64,000 bases of DNA from Treponema medium (lineage in GTDB: Bacteria; Spirochaetota; Spirochaetia; Treponematales; Treponemataceae): assembly GCF_017161265.1 (NCBI RefSeq), contig NZ_CP031393.1, positions 1,364,001-1,428,000 on the forward strand, given 5' to 3'. This document shows, in pieces, positions 50,557 to 59,165 of this stretch. The translations under genes were made by a program, and so were the position numbers. Position 1 is the first letter of the stretch; each line of letters starts with the position of its first letter. The notes under the pieces were generated by a model. It did not search any database and was not told where the DNA came from. It saw only the letters and a program-made list of their open reading frames with translations.

Positions 50557-52065
50557 CTATTTACTATGAGCACGTCCGATAATAATCTTCTGTTGACTTT
50601 CGAGGCTCTGTTGAGGCCGCATATAAATTCTTGTCATAAAGATAATAAAGAACACCGCTGCAACAACAATACCGACTGCATAAGAAATCGTAATTCCCTG
50701 CATACCGAGCCGAACCAGATTGAAACACTCCGGCGCATACATAAGATAGGTAACGGAAACGGCCGACATAAAGGTTGCGGGGATAACCGCGATCCAGCAT
50801 CGGTTCCGATTAGAATAGTTTGTCGCAAGGTAAGCGCCGCCCGTCCATAACACAATCATTGCAAGCGTTTGATTTGACCACGAGAAATACCGCCATACAA
50901 CATTGTAATTGATAAGCGAAATACAGTATCCAATCAGCAGCAGCGGTACGGCAACTGAAAGCCGTGTCTTCAGATTCTTTTCATCAAGTTTAAACCAGTC
51001 AAAGACAATCATACGCGCACTGCGGAACGCGGTATCGCCCGAAGTGATGGGACATGCAATAACGCCGACCATGGCGATTGCACCGCCGACCGTTCCGAGG
51101 AGACCGGTACAGATTGTGTATACCGACTTTGAATTTCCGCCACCGATATCGAGGAGCGCTTTAAGACCGGTACCTGAGCCGTCTTTATTCCAAAAGAAAG
51201 CGATCGCTGCCGATGCCCATACCATTGCGATAATACCTTCGGCAACCATTGCGCCGTAGAAAACCCAACGTCCTTCTTTTTCATTTTTTAATGTACGTGA
51301 AACAATCGGGGACTGGGTTGCGTGGAAACCGGAAATAGCGCCGCACGCTACCGTAATAAACATCAACGGCCAAATGGGGCGCTGATGCGCACTCGGATAC
51401 AAGTTTTCGAGCGTCAATTCCATCATTGGGCGGACGCCATTGTTCAGCATTGTCGCAACCGAAACGCCAACAGCCATTAAAATCAGGAAAATACCGAAAA
51501 TCGGATAGAACCGTGCAATAACCTTATCAACCGGAAGGAGAGTCGCAAGGAAATAGTATACAAGAATGATGATTGTCCATACTTTTACATTGAGCCATTC
51601 GGGAGTTAACAGCGCAAGAAGACCTGCCGGCCCTACCATAAATACGACGCCGACCATAACAAGCAGTACCAAGCCGAATACGCGCATGATATTCTGCATC
51701 GTATGCCCTAAGTACTTACCGGTAATTTCGGTAATACTGGCGCCATCATTACGCACCGATAACATACCTGCAAGATAATCGTGGACACCTCCGGCAAGCA
51801 GCGTTCCGCCGACAATCCAAAGGTAAACGCTCGGCCCCCATAAAGCGCCGGAAATTGCGCCAAAGATCGGCCCTAAACCGGCAATATTCAAAAGCTGGAT
51901 TAAAAAAGCTTTTGGTTTTGAGATCGGAACATAGTCTATTCCGTCAGGATTAGCCATAGCAGGCGTCCGATTTGCTTCATTCGGAGCAAAAACTTTTTCT
52001 ACAAACGTACCGTACACCAAGTAACCGACAATGAGCGCTGCAACACACAGCAAAAACGTTACCAT
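50557..52065 (-). CDS. cstA: Carbon starvation protein CstA-family transporter
   Basis: The ~502-residue membrane protein has about fourteen to fifteen helices. LLNIAGLGPIFGAISGALWGP, GGTLLAGGVHDYLAGMLSVRNDGASITEITGKYLG, and SGFHATQSPIVSRTLKNEKEGR are CstA signatures. The family imports peptides or pyruvate under carbon limitation. I chose ATG 52065 (AGGAGGTACTC upstream) over the in-frame start at 52116. Divergent from the Fic gene. Confidence 0.93.
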   Translation of the reverse strand: MVTFLLCVAALIVGYLVYGTFVEKVFAPNEANRTPAMANPDGIDYVPISKPKAFLIQLLNIAGLGPIFGAISGALWGPSVYLWIVGGTLLAGGVHDYLAGMLSVRNDGASITEITGKYLGHTMQNIMRVFGLVLLVMVGVVFMVGPAGLLALLTPEWLNVKVWTIIILVYYFLATLLPVDKVIARFYPIFGIFLILMAVGVSVATMLNNGVRPMMELTLENLYPSAHQRPIWPLMFITVACGAISGFHATQSPIVSRTLKNEKEGRWVFYGAMVAEGIIAMVWASAAIAFFWNKDGSGTGLKALLDIGGGNSKSVYTICTGLLGTVGGAIAMVGVIACPITSGDTAFRSARMIVFDWFKLDEKNLKTRLSVAVPLLLIGYCISLINYNVVWRYFSWSNQTLAMIVLWTGGAYLATNYSNRNRCWIAVIPATFMSAVSVTYLMYAPECFNLVRLGMQGITISYAVGIVVAAVFFIIFMTRIYMRPQQSLESQQKIIIGRAHSK

Positions 52066-52228
52066 AAAAGAGTACCTCCTGTGAATTGAATTTATGAATG
52101 ACCCCTTAGCTTGCATTACTATTGAGCCATTACATATAAAGTATAAATCCGTTTATTCTATTTGTAAATAAAAAAACAGAGTTTTATTGCACGCGCAAAG
52201 ATATTAAAAAATCGGCGCGGATATCCAA

Positions 52229-52265
52229 GGGCATCTCTAAAAATCTCAGTTTTTTAGCGATGCCC
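52229..52265 (+). repeat. GGGCATC hairpin
   Basis: GGGCATCTCTAAAAA pairs with TTTTTTAGCGATGCCC around TCTCAG. It stands between divergent genes, so it is not at a gene end. The motif GGGCATCT(C/T)TAAAA is repeated at 29134 and 50520 without the full palindrome. Confidence 0.5.
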
Positions 52266-52325
52266 TAAATCATGATTTCCCCTACGACATACCTATACAT
52301 ATCCACTACATAATGGAAGAAAACC

Positions 52326-52345
52326 GTGGTATAATGTGGTATAAT
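52326..52345 (+). promoter_or_regulatory. Tandem TATAAT boxes before fic
   Basis: A perfect 10-bp direct repeat, GTGGTATAAT twice in a row (52326-52335 and 52336-52345). Each copy holds a consensus -10 box. No strong -35 is clear. The start codon is only ten bases on (52356), so the message would be nearly leaderless; the change in copy number of this unit could alter expression. Confidence 0.5.
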
Positions 52346-52355
52346 AAAGAACAAG

Positions 52356-53231
52356 ATGGATAAAATATCGATTAGATTTTTTAATGATACGGAAGTTCGC
52401 GCCGTTTGGGATGAAGAACAGTCCAAATGGTGGTTTAGTGTGCTTGATATTATCGGGGTCTTAAACGAACAACGCGAATACGAAAAGAACCGTAACTACT
52501 GGAAATACTTAAAAGCAAAACTGAAAAAAGAGAATAATCAACTGGGTAGTGTTACTACCCAGTTTAAACTTACCGCGCCTGACGGTAAAAAACGGTTATC
52601 AAACGTCATTGATTACAATCAAGTAATAGAGCTTGCAAAAAATTTTCCGAACAATAAATCCGTGCCGTTTATCCAGTGGTTTACCTATTCTGAAGAAGCA
52701 ATAGATGCAAAAAGTAAAACAAAGGCATACGCGCTTTTTGAAAGTTCATTGCTGGATAGTATTGAAGTTGGGACGATACAGGGATTACAGCAGATTCATG
52801 CCTATCTTTTTGGAGGGCTCTATGATTTTGCCGGTAAAATAAGAACCGTAAATATTTCAAAAGGAGGTTTTCAGTTTGCGGCAGCAGAGTTCCTTGAACA
52901 AAATCTTGCCGGAATAGAGAAAATGCCGGATACAACGTTTGAACAGATCGTAGAAAAATATGTCGAGATGAATATCGCCCATCCTTTCCGTGAAGGTAAT
53001 GGAAGAACAACAAGGATATGGCTGGATTTAATCCTTAAGCGTACATTAAAAAAGTGCATCGATTGGAGCAAAATCAATAAAAGAGAATATCTGGAAGCTA
53101 TGGCGGAAAGCGTAATCGAGTCAAGCAAAATAAAGGTTTTGCTGCAAAATGCTCTGACGGACAAAATCAATGACCGTGAAATGTTTATGAAAGGGATTGA
53201 TTATTCCTATTATTACGAAGAAGCGGAGTAA
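52356..53231 (+). CDS. BRO/RhuM-like domain fused to Fic-family AMPylase domain
   Basis: The 291-residue protein starts with a BRO-N-like DNA-binding domain (IRFFNDTEVRAVWDEEQSKWWFSVLDIIGVLNEQ) and ends with a Fic domain: IQGLQQIHAYLFGGLYDFAGKIRTVNISKGG and the catalytic HPFREGNGRTTRIWLD. Fic enzymes transfer AMP or other nucleotides to proteins and many act as toxins. Such BRO-Fic proteins are often found within type I restriction loci, as here next to hsdS. No separate antitoxin is visible; no obvious inhibitory helix. Confidence 0.85.
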   Translation: MDKISIRFFNDTEVRAVWDEEQSKWWFSVLDIIGVLNEQREYEKNRNYWKYLKAKLKKENNQLGSVTTQFKLTAPDGKKRLSNVIDYNQVIELAKNFPNNKSVPFIQWFTYSEEAIDAKSKTKAYALFESSLLDSIEVGTIQGLQQIHAYLFGGLYDFAGKIRTVNISKGGFQFAAAEFLEQNLAGIEKMPDTTFEQIVEKYVEMNIAHPFREGNGRTTRIWLDLILKRTLKKCIDWSKINKREYLEAMAESVIESSKIKVLLQNALTDKINDREMFMKGIDYSYYYEEAE

Positions 53232-53327
53232 TATGCACCATTTTCCGAATGTTTGGTACATATCTTTGCTATATATCCCAAAAAGGGGTATACTTGGGGC
53301 ATGAGTGATTTACTGAAGGAATAAAAG

Positions 53328-54650
53328 ATGGGAAAATGGAAGAAAGTGAGGATTGGGGAGTTCCTGACAGAACGGCAAGGCCGATACAAACCCGATGATA
53401 ACGCTATCGCAACATATAAACGTCTCGATAAAATAGATTTTTCCGGAACAATTCATATTTCCGAAAAACCTTCTAAAACCGATATGATTGTTGTTCAGCC
53501 GGGTGATTTGGTTATTTCCGGAATTAACGTGGCAAAAGGGGCTATTGCAGTATATCAGGGAACAGAACCCGTTACAGCAACAATCCACTATTCTTCATAT
53601 ATATTCGATGATTCAGTTGTTGATTTAGAGTATTTTAAATACTTTGTCAAAAGTCCTGCGTTTATCGAAACACTGAAAAAGCAAGCAAAAGGCGGAATAA
53701 AGACTGAAATAAAGTCGAAAGTATTTTTACCGTTAGAAATATCACTTCCGGATTTACCAACACAAAAGCAAATTGTAAAAAGAATTTCTGAAAATCTAAA
53801 ACGAGTAAATGAACTTGCAAAAGAAATAGAAACTCAAAAAGGATACGCAAAACAGCTTCGCCGGAATATTTTACAGGATGCTATAGAAGGCAAACTTACC
53901 GCTGATTGGCGCAAAGAACATCCGGTGCAGAAAGGCAATTCCGACTACGATGCAGAGGCTTTGTTTGAGCTGATACAGAAGGAAAGGAAAGTTGATAAAA
54001 AACGGAAAGCGTTACCGCCGATTCTTGATGCGGAAAAACCTTTTGAACTTCCTACCGGGTGGAAGTGGGTGAGATGGGGAGATGTTATTTCGATTGAAAC
54101 ACATATTGTAAATTCTTCTGATTATTTAGATTTAATCCAAATTGCCCCGGATGATATAGAAAAAGGTACTGGTGAATTATTAGAGAATCTACGGACTGTC
54201 AGAGAAAAAGGAGTTATCAGTGTAAATCACTTATTTCCCAAAGATGTATTACTATATTCAAAAAATCGTCCTCGATTAAGAAAAATTGTTTATGTAGATT
54301 TTGAAGGTCTTTGTTCTGCCGATATGTATCCACTTAATACAAAAATGAACAAGCATTTTATAAAATATCTTATGCTTTCTGATTATTTTGATGTTGAAGT
54401 TTATAAATTTGATAATAGGGTAAAAATGCCCAAAATTAATCAATCTCAATTGTCTTCTATCAAAATTCCAATTGTACCATTAGCAGAACAAAATAAAATA
54501 GCTGAGAAAATCGAAACAGTGTTTACGAAGTACAAACAACTAGAACACGAAGTCTCACAATGCAAAAGATATATAAATCAAATCATGCAAGGCGTTTTAA
54601 AAAATGCTTTGAAGGAGAAGATGTCTTATGGAAAAACAACTGCAAATTAA
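53328..54650 (+). CDS. hsdS: Type I restriction-modification specificity subunit
   Basis: The 440-residue HsdS has two target-recognition domains (~1-170 and ~220-400), each followed by a conserved helical spacer: LPDLPTQKQIVKRISENLKRVNELAKEIETQKGYAKQLRRNILQDAIEGKL and IVPLAEQNKIAEKIETVFTKYKQLEHEVSQCKRYINQIMQGVL. It would direct methylation and cutting. The methylase gene on the far side (57689-58256) is broken and no hsdR is seen, so this S subunit is likely orphan. Its end overlaps the Argonaute start by 23 bases. The second domain is AT-richer. Confidence 0.92.
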   Translation: MGKWKKVRIGEFLTERQGRYKPDDNAIATYKRLDKIDFSGTIHISEKPSKTDMIVVQPGDLVISGINVAKGAIAVYQGTEPVTATIHYSSYIFDDSVVDLEYFKYFVKSPAFIETLKKQAKGGIKTEIKSKVFLPLEISLPDLPTQKQIVKRISENLKRVNELAKEIETQKGYAKQLRRNILQDAIEGKLTADWRKEHPVQKGNSDYDAEALFELIQKERKVDKKRKALPPILDAEKPFELPTGWKWVRWGDVISIETHIVNSSDYLDLIQIAPDDIEKGTGELLENLRTVREKGVISVNHLFPKDVLLYSKNRPRLRKIVYVDFEGLCSADMYPLNTKMNKHFIKYLMLSDYFDVEVYKFDNRVKMPKINQSQLSSIKIPIVPLAEQNKIAEKIETVFTKYKQLEHEVSQCKRYINQIMQGVLKNALKEKMSYGKTTAN

Positions 54651-55311
54651 TATTCTACCTATTGAGAATAACAGCTTCTCATTTTCAATGTTTTGTAAAA
54701 AATATAATCAGTTTGAAAAAAATGAATTGTTGTATTTTACAAGGATTAATGGAGAATTATATGGAATTTCTTTTTGTGAATATCAAAATTATATAAAAAA
54801 AGAGTTCACATCTTTTGATAATATAGATTTAACAAAATGGTATTTGTTTAACTTATTGCATGAAAATTGTAAAACACAAGAAATGAACTTTCAGATATTT
54901 AGAAAATTTACGTATCGTATTGATGTTGTAGTGAATTCAGATTATTATGGAGATGAAGTTATTTCAATTACACCTACATATTTAAATTCAAACAAGAACT
55001 TTGGGTTTATTTTAAATTATCGATTTAAAAAAAGAGATGAAATGCCTTTTTCTATAGAAATACAAAAACGAAGTTTATCGTTAGATAAAAATGGACATGA
55101 GAATAAGGACTATTATATTGATAAAAATATTAAAATAACTAACTTTATAAATAAATACTATGAGAAAATTTTTTATTTTCAAGGTGTTCTTGTAAAAAAA
55201 TCATTTGAAACAGTTATAGCAACAACATTAATGACAAAAAGATATGAATTTGGTAATCGACAACAAGATAATTCTCAATTCCAAGGAATTAAAAAAATTT
55301 GGTCCCTTTAG
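54628..55311 (+). CDS. Prokaryotic Argonaute, N-terminal part (frameshifted)
   Basis: The 227-residue frame is the front part of an Argonaute protein: N/L1-like region with TPTYLNSNKNFGFILNYRFKKRDEMPFSIEIQKRSLSLDKNG and later KRYEFGNRQQDNSQFQGIKK. It stops at about 55309 because of one extra A in a run of seven (55291-55297); the next frame continues directly into the MID-PIWI part. There is no PAZ domain of usual size. Without the extra base, the two frames give one protein of ~621 residues. Good ribosome site (AAGGAG) 10 bases upstream. AT-rich, unlike the chromosome core. Confidence 0.7.
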   Translation: MEKQLQINILPIENNSFSFSMFCKKYNQFEKNELLYFTRINGELYGISFCEYQNYIKKEFTSFDNIDLTKWYLFNLLHENCKTQEMNFQIFRKFTYRIDVVVNSDYYGDEVISITPTYLNSNKNFGFILNYRFKKRDEMPFSIEIQKRSLSLDKNGHENKDYYIDKNIKITNFINKYYEKIFYFQGVLVKKSFETVIATTLMTKRYEFGNRQQDNSQFQGIKKIWSL

Positions 55312-56494
55312 TAAAGTGAATGCTGATAGTTTGAAATCAAAAATTTGTTTCATCTATAAAAATAATGAAAAAAATTTTTCATATAAATTATATAATGCTC
55401 TTGAAGGGAAAACATATTCAACATTTCTTGGGATGGAGAAAATGTTTCAATTTCCTTTAAATAAAAATACTGTTTTAGGGAGAGGTGTTGATGAATATAC
55501 AGAAGATGCAATTAATATAATTATTTCTGAATTAAAAATGAATTTTCCAGATAGCTTTATCGTTCCTATCCTAATCGTTCCTTGGAATAAGGAAAATGCA
55601 ACTTCCGAACAACAAAAGTTATATTACAAATTAAAATATTTATTTCTAGTTAATAAAATGCCAAGTCAATTTATCAGTGCTGCAAAAGTCATGAATGATA
55701 ATATCTTAAAATGGAGTGTTTCAAGCCTTGCAATTCAAATCTTTTCAAAACTTGGTGGTAGTCCTTGGATTGTAATTCCAAAAACTAATAACTGTTTAAT
55801 AATTGGTATTGGGCAAACATATAAACGGAATGAAAATTCAAAAATAAATAGATTTTTTTCTTATTCCATACTGACCGATACAACAGGATTGTTTAAAGGA
55901 ATTAGAATATTAGCTAATACTAATAATCCAGATGACTATGCATATAATTTATCAAAGTCTATAAAAGAGATAGTTGAAGAATATAATAATGATTATTCCT
56001 CTTTTGTGATACATACATCTTTTAGAATGAAAAATAAGGATATAAAAATAATAAAAAAAACTCTTGATAATATTAAAATAACTAATAATTCAACATTAGC
56101 GATATTAAGATTTGATGATCATCATGATTATATATGCTTCGATCAAGATTATAATAGTTTGATTCCTCTCGAAAGTACAAAAATTTGTTTATCTTTTTAT
56201 AGATTTCTTATATGGTTTGAAGGACAGCAATATGGTCAATTTGCAGTACATCATAGAATTGGTGCACCTATAAAAATAGATATAGATTATCCTGATGATC
56301 TTGATTCAGAAAAAATAAATGATTATTTACAAGATTCAATAAATCTGTCAGGAGCAAATTGGAGAGGTTTTAATGCAAAATCAATTCCAATTTCTTTATT
56401 ATATGCTGAGCTAATTAGTAAATTTGTTTCTGCGTTCGATGAGTATAATCTTGAGCCTATTAATATTGAAAATTTTACACCATGGTTCTTATAA
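55244..56494 (+). CDS. Prokaryotic Argonaute, MID-PIWI part, catalytically inactive
   Basis: The 416-residue frame holds the MID domain (KKFGPFSKVNADSLKSK start; guide 5'-phosphate pocket residues in YYKLKYL, PSQF and FSKLGGSPW) and the PIWI domain, ending with NWRGFNAKSIPISLLYAELIS and a hydrophobic C-terminal FTPWFL. The first catalytic Asp is replaced (IIGIGQTYK instead of xGxDxxx) and the second carries FVIHTSF, so the DEDX site is dead, as in long-B and short Argonautes that bind but do not cut. It lacks its own clear ribosome site; expression probably relies on slippage or on the fused frame. SIR2 gene follows ten bases after. Confidence 0.85.
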   Translation: MNLVIDNKIILNSKELKKFGPFSKVNADSLKSKICFIYKNNEKNFSYKLYNALEGKTYSTFLGMEKMFQFPLNKNTVLGRGVDEYTEDAINIIISELKMNFPDSFIVPILIVPWNKENATSEQQKLYYKLKYLFLVNKMPSQFISAAKVMNDNILKWSVSSLAIQIFSKLGGSPWIVIPKTNNCLIIGIGQTYKRNENSKINRFFSYSILTDTTGLFKGIRILANTNNPDDYAYNLSKSIKEIVEEYNNDYSSFVIHTSFRMKNKDIKIIKKTLDNIKITNNSTLAILRFDDHHDYICFDQDYNSLIPLESTKICLSFYRFLIWFEGQQYGQFAVHHRIGAPIKIDIDYPDDLDSEKINDYLQDSINLSGANWRGFNAKSIPISLLYAELISKFVSAFDEYNLEPINIENFTPWFL

Positions 56495-56503
56495 GAGGTA
56501 TAT

Positions 56504-57550
56504 ATGTTAAAGTCTGATAGTTTTATTTTTTTATTGGGTGCAGGAGCAAGTTGTGATGCTCATATACCAATTTCTTCTGATATGATGAAAAATGTTGAGG
56601 AATTAGTAATATCTGATGAGAAATGGCGAAAATATCGTGATTTATATTATTGTATTAAAAGTGGGATAGTAAATGCTGCTGGTATAAAAGGAATTTTCTC
56701 ACCAGATGCAGTTAATATTGAGACAATTGTTAACACAATGGAAGAATTATTAAAAAGTTATGGGCATCCATTATATCCTTTCATAGGCTCTTGGATACCA
56801 CGATTAACCGAATTATGTGGAGAAAATTTGATTAATATAAGAGAATTAAAAACTCTTATTCTTGATAAATTATGCAATGTCTGGACAAAGTGTGAAACAT
56901 CAGAAGATTACGAATACTATAATAATTTTTTCAATTTTCAAAAAGAGTATACTTTTCCTATTTCAATTTTTTCCTTGAATTATGATCTGTGTTTGGAAAA
57001 ATCGATTGGTGAGGTAAATATACAGCGTGGTTTTGGATTTGACCATATATGGCATTGGGAAAATCTTGATGAATCTTCAACTATAGAAGAACCGATAATC
57101 TTATATAAGTTGCATGGATCGATAGATTGGAAAAAAACGGATACGGGTGAAATTAAAGAATCTGAAAAAATAATCCCTGAGGAAACTGCAATTATCTTTG
57201 GAACTGCATATAAATTACAATATGTTGATCCTTTTTTATACTTAGTAAATGTTTTCAGAAAAAAAACATTGTCCAGCAATACAAAAGGAATTATCTGCAT
57301 AGGCTATAGTTTTAACGATGAACATATTAATGGAATGCTTTCACAAGCATTAAAAAAAGGTGAGAATAAAAAAATTATTTCAGTTGCACCAGTTATAAAC
57401 GAGGCCGAAGAACGCAATAGAATAAAAAAAATTAATGAAGAAATAGCAAATAGAATTCAATTTATCCCTGAAAAAGCAAAAGCGTGGTTGGATTCTCTCA
57501 ATTGTAAAATAATTGAAGATTTATTGGGAGAAAATGATGATCCTTTTTAG
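56504..57550 (+). CDS. SIR2-domain effector (NADase) of Argonaute system
   Basis: The 348-residue protein has the SIR2 nucleotide fold: FLLGAGASCDAHIPIS at the start, FSLNYDLCLEKS (~157), LYKLHGSIDW with catalytic His (~203), and CIGYSFNDEHI (~266). These Asn/His residues are those used by defence SIR2 NADases. Its gene follows the inactive Argonaute by nine bases on the same strand, the known arrangement of Argonaute-SIR2 abortive-infection systems, in which guide-target recognition triggers NAD depletion. AGAGG precedes the ATG. No APAZ domain is fused. Confidence 0.88.
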   Translation: MLKSDSFIFLLGAGASCDAHIPISSDMMKNVEELVISDEKWRKYRDLYYCIKSGIVNAAGIKGIFSPDAVNIETIVNTMEELLKSYGHPLYPFIGSWIPRLTELCGENLINIRELKTLILDKLCNVWTKCETSEDYEYYNNFFNFQKEYTFPISIFSLNYDLCLEKSIGEVNIQRGFGFDHIWHWENLDESSTIEEPIILYKLHGSIDWKKTDTGEIKESEKIIPEETAIIFGTAYKLQYVDPFLYLVNVFRKKTLSSNTKGIICIGYSFNDEHINGMLSQALKKGENKKIISVAPVINEAEERNRIKKINEEIANRIQFIPEKAKAWLDSLNCKIIEDLLGENDDPF

Positions 57551-57561
57551 AAAAACACACC

Positions 57562-57662
57562 AGCGTTAGGGATTGGAGGGGCACGCCGGAGGCGTGTTCC
57601 GGAGCGCAGCGGAGGAATGATAACCCCGGAAAGCCCGACCGCCGCTTGCGGCGGGAACGCCC
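57562..57662 (+). repeat. GC-rich structured insert between SIR2 gene and hsdM
   Basis: An abruptly GC-rich stretch of ~100 bases in AT-rich surroundings, starting AGCGTTAGGGATTGGAGGGG and ending CGGGAACGCCC. It holds small perfect stems (CACGCC/GGCGTG, CCGCCGC/GCGGCGG). It has no open frame of note. The ending resembles GC-rich mobile or repeated modules; I cannot name its family. Confidence 0.5.
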
Positions 57663-57688
57663 AAATGAAAAAAATAACAGGAGTATAT

Positions 57689-58256
57689 ATGCCGAATATT
57701 GGTGGAATTATAAAATCATAGCAAAACATTATGCGGAAAGATCAGGGAGTTTCGGGGGATGCGCCGCGCATTGAATAGCTGGGGTGGATGATTACGCTTA
57801 AAATTCTTGATGACAAAGAAGCAGAGAATCCGGCAGGAGTTTTTGGAACAGTGTAATGTGCATACGATTGTGCGTTTGCCTAACTCCGCGTTTCAGCCCT
57901 ATGCAAGCGTTGCGACAAATTTACTGTTCTTTACAAAAGGCGAGCCGACACGGGAAATCTGGTACTGGGAGCATAAACTGCCGGAGAGTCAGAAATCCTA
58001 CTCCAAAACAAAGCCTATTCGGAAGAGCGAGTTTGAACCGCTGAAAGCATGGTGGAATAGCCGTGTCGAAAATGAACACGTCTGGAAGGTCAGTATTGAA
58101 ACCTTAAAAAGCAACAGCTATAACATGGATATAAAAAATCCGTATATAAAGGAAGAAGAAGTGACGCACACCACGGCGGAATTGCTGGAGCTACTGCACC
58201 AGTCATTTATGAAAAGCGATGCGCTGTTAGCGGATTTGAAGGAATGGCTGAGATAG
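57689..58256 (+). pseudogene. hsdM: Type I methylase HsdM, broken by internal deletion and stops
   Basis: From ATG 57689 (AGGAG upstream) the frame reads MPNIGGIIKS, then a TAG, QNIMRKDQGVSGDAPRIE, a second TAG and LGWMITLKILDDKE, clearly the start of HsdM. At about 57820 it jumps, in a different frame, to the C-terminal end (KQRIRQEFLEQCNVHTIVRLPNSAFQPYASVATNLLFFTKG...LLADLKEWLR). Some 300 residues, including the SAM-binding NPPF region, are missing. The gene cannot make a working methylase. Confidence 0.85.
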
Positions 58257-58311
58257 GGGCATTATCTCTATAAGAGCTAAAAATATCTGAATAAGTTTGT
58301 CAATTTTTTCC

Positions 58312-58340
58312 TTGACGTAACGGTTCTTTTTCCGTATACT
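58312..58340 (+). promoter_or_regulatory. Promoter of tRNA-Thr
   Basis: TTGACG at 58312-58317, 17-base spacer, TATACT at 58335-58340, which would start transcription ~50 bases upstream of the tRNA. Confidence 0.7.
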
Positions 58341-58398
58341 GTTCAAACTTTGTCTGAGGAAGCCTTTTTTGGTAAACTAGCCTCAGCTTGTTTTACTT

Positions 58399-58471
58399 GC
58401 CAACTTAGCTCACCCGGCAGAGCAGCACCCTCGTAACGTGCAGGTACTCGGTTCAAGTCCGAGAGTTGGCT
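58399..58471 (+). tRNA. tRNA-Thr (anticodon CGT)
   Basis: 73 bases: acceptor GCCAACT / AGTTGGC, D arm TAGCTCACCCGGCAGAGCA, anticodon loop CTCGTAA (anticodon CGT), variable AGGTA, T arm CTCGGTTCAAGTCCGAG, discriminator T. CCA is not encoded. Seven T follow directly. Its 3' part is repeated at 59423-59467. Confidence 0.94.
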
Positions 58472-58476
58472 TTTTT
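58432..58476 (+). other. Left att-like repeat in tRNA-Thr
   Basis: The last 40 bases of the tRNA gene plus TTTTTT (45 bases) match 59423-59467 exactly. The unit begins CGTAACGTGCAGGTACTCGG. Integration of site-specific elements into a tRNA 3' end leaves such a pair. Confidence 0.8.
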
Positions 58477-58859
58477 TAGTAAGTGATTGTGTTATCATTA
58501 TTTACAAAATACGTTATTCGAACAATTGGGACGATAATATTAAAGATTATGCTATGCCCCGGTACATAAAACCAATACATGTTCGCTTTCAGTATCTGCG
58601 ATAAAAGTCTTTACTATGGCTGTCTCATATCCTTTTTCAATCCCAAACAAAGAAAAAAGACTTTTATTCGTGCGGAAGGTTTAATACCCGCCGTTCCTCG
58701 GCAATGCTCTGCATCGGGGGTGTTGATTTAGATTTTAAAATAACCAGACAAGAGACTGTACCGTGGTAGATTAGTATACTGCTTTTTTTGTTACTATGCA
58801 TACCTTGATAGAAATACATAAAAGAAATACAATATAGACATATCAAAACAGGTGTTTTT
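58472..58859. other. Gene-free stretch in the tRNA-Thr mini-island
   Basis: About 390 bases with no convincing frame. There is a hint of coding remnants near the middle, but nothing I can assign. A TA promoter must lie at the end (TATAGA at ~58834). Confidence 0.4.
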
Positions 58860-59165
58860 ATGATGGTTGTTCACGGAAAATTTGAATGGGACAGTAACAA
58901 GAATGAGATAAACATCAAAAAACACGGTCTTTCATTTGATGCAATTCTTGAAGTGTTTAATGATCCATACTTTATCGAAAAGATTGATATTGAACATTCA
59001 ACACTTGAGGAAGAAAGACTAATAGGGATTGGGAGTTTGAACGGTTTTGTAATAATCACGATTGTGTATACGGAACGTGATAGAACAAGGCTTATTTCTT
59101 CACGTCTGGCAACAAAAAAGGAGGAGGCTTTTTATTATGAGCAAAGAAAAAACTTTAACTGCTGA
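58860..59165 (+). CDS. brnT: BrnT-family toxin
   Basis: The 101-residue protein begins MMVVHGKFEWDSNKNEINIKKHGLSFDAILEVFNDP, the BrnT pattern of WD-x-x-KN-x-x-N-x-x-KHG-x-(S/D)F, and ends with RLISSRLATKKEEAFYYEQ. BrnT is a RelE-fold RNase that inhibits translation. The antitoxin gene overlaps its end by 29 bases. It lies inside the ~1 kb insertion at tRNA-Thr. Confidence 0.9.
   Translation: MMVVHGKFEWDSNKNEINIKKHGLSFDAILEVFNDPYFIEKIDIEHSTLEEERLIGIGSLNGFVIITIVYTERDRTRLISSRLATKKEEAFYYEQRKNFNC

Noticed and set aside
57719..57778. Amber recoding (pyrrolysine-type) in hsdM
   Set aside because: Both TAG codons sit in a gene that also has a large internal deletion and a frame change, so simple decay is the better explanation.
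58472..58859. Integrase remnant in the tRNA-Thr island
   Set aside because: I examined the frames for tyrosine-recombinase motifs and found none.
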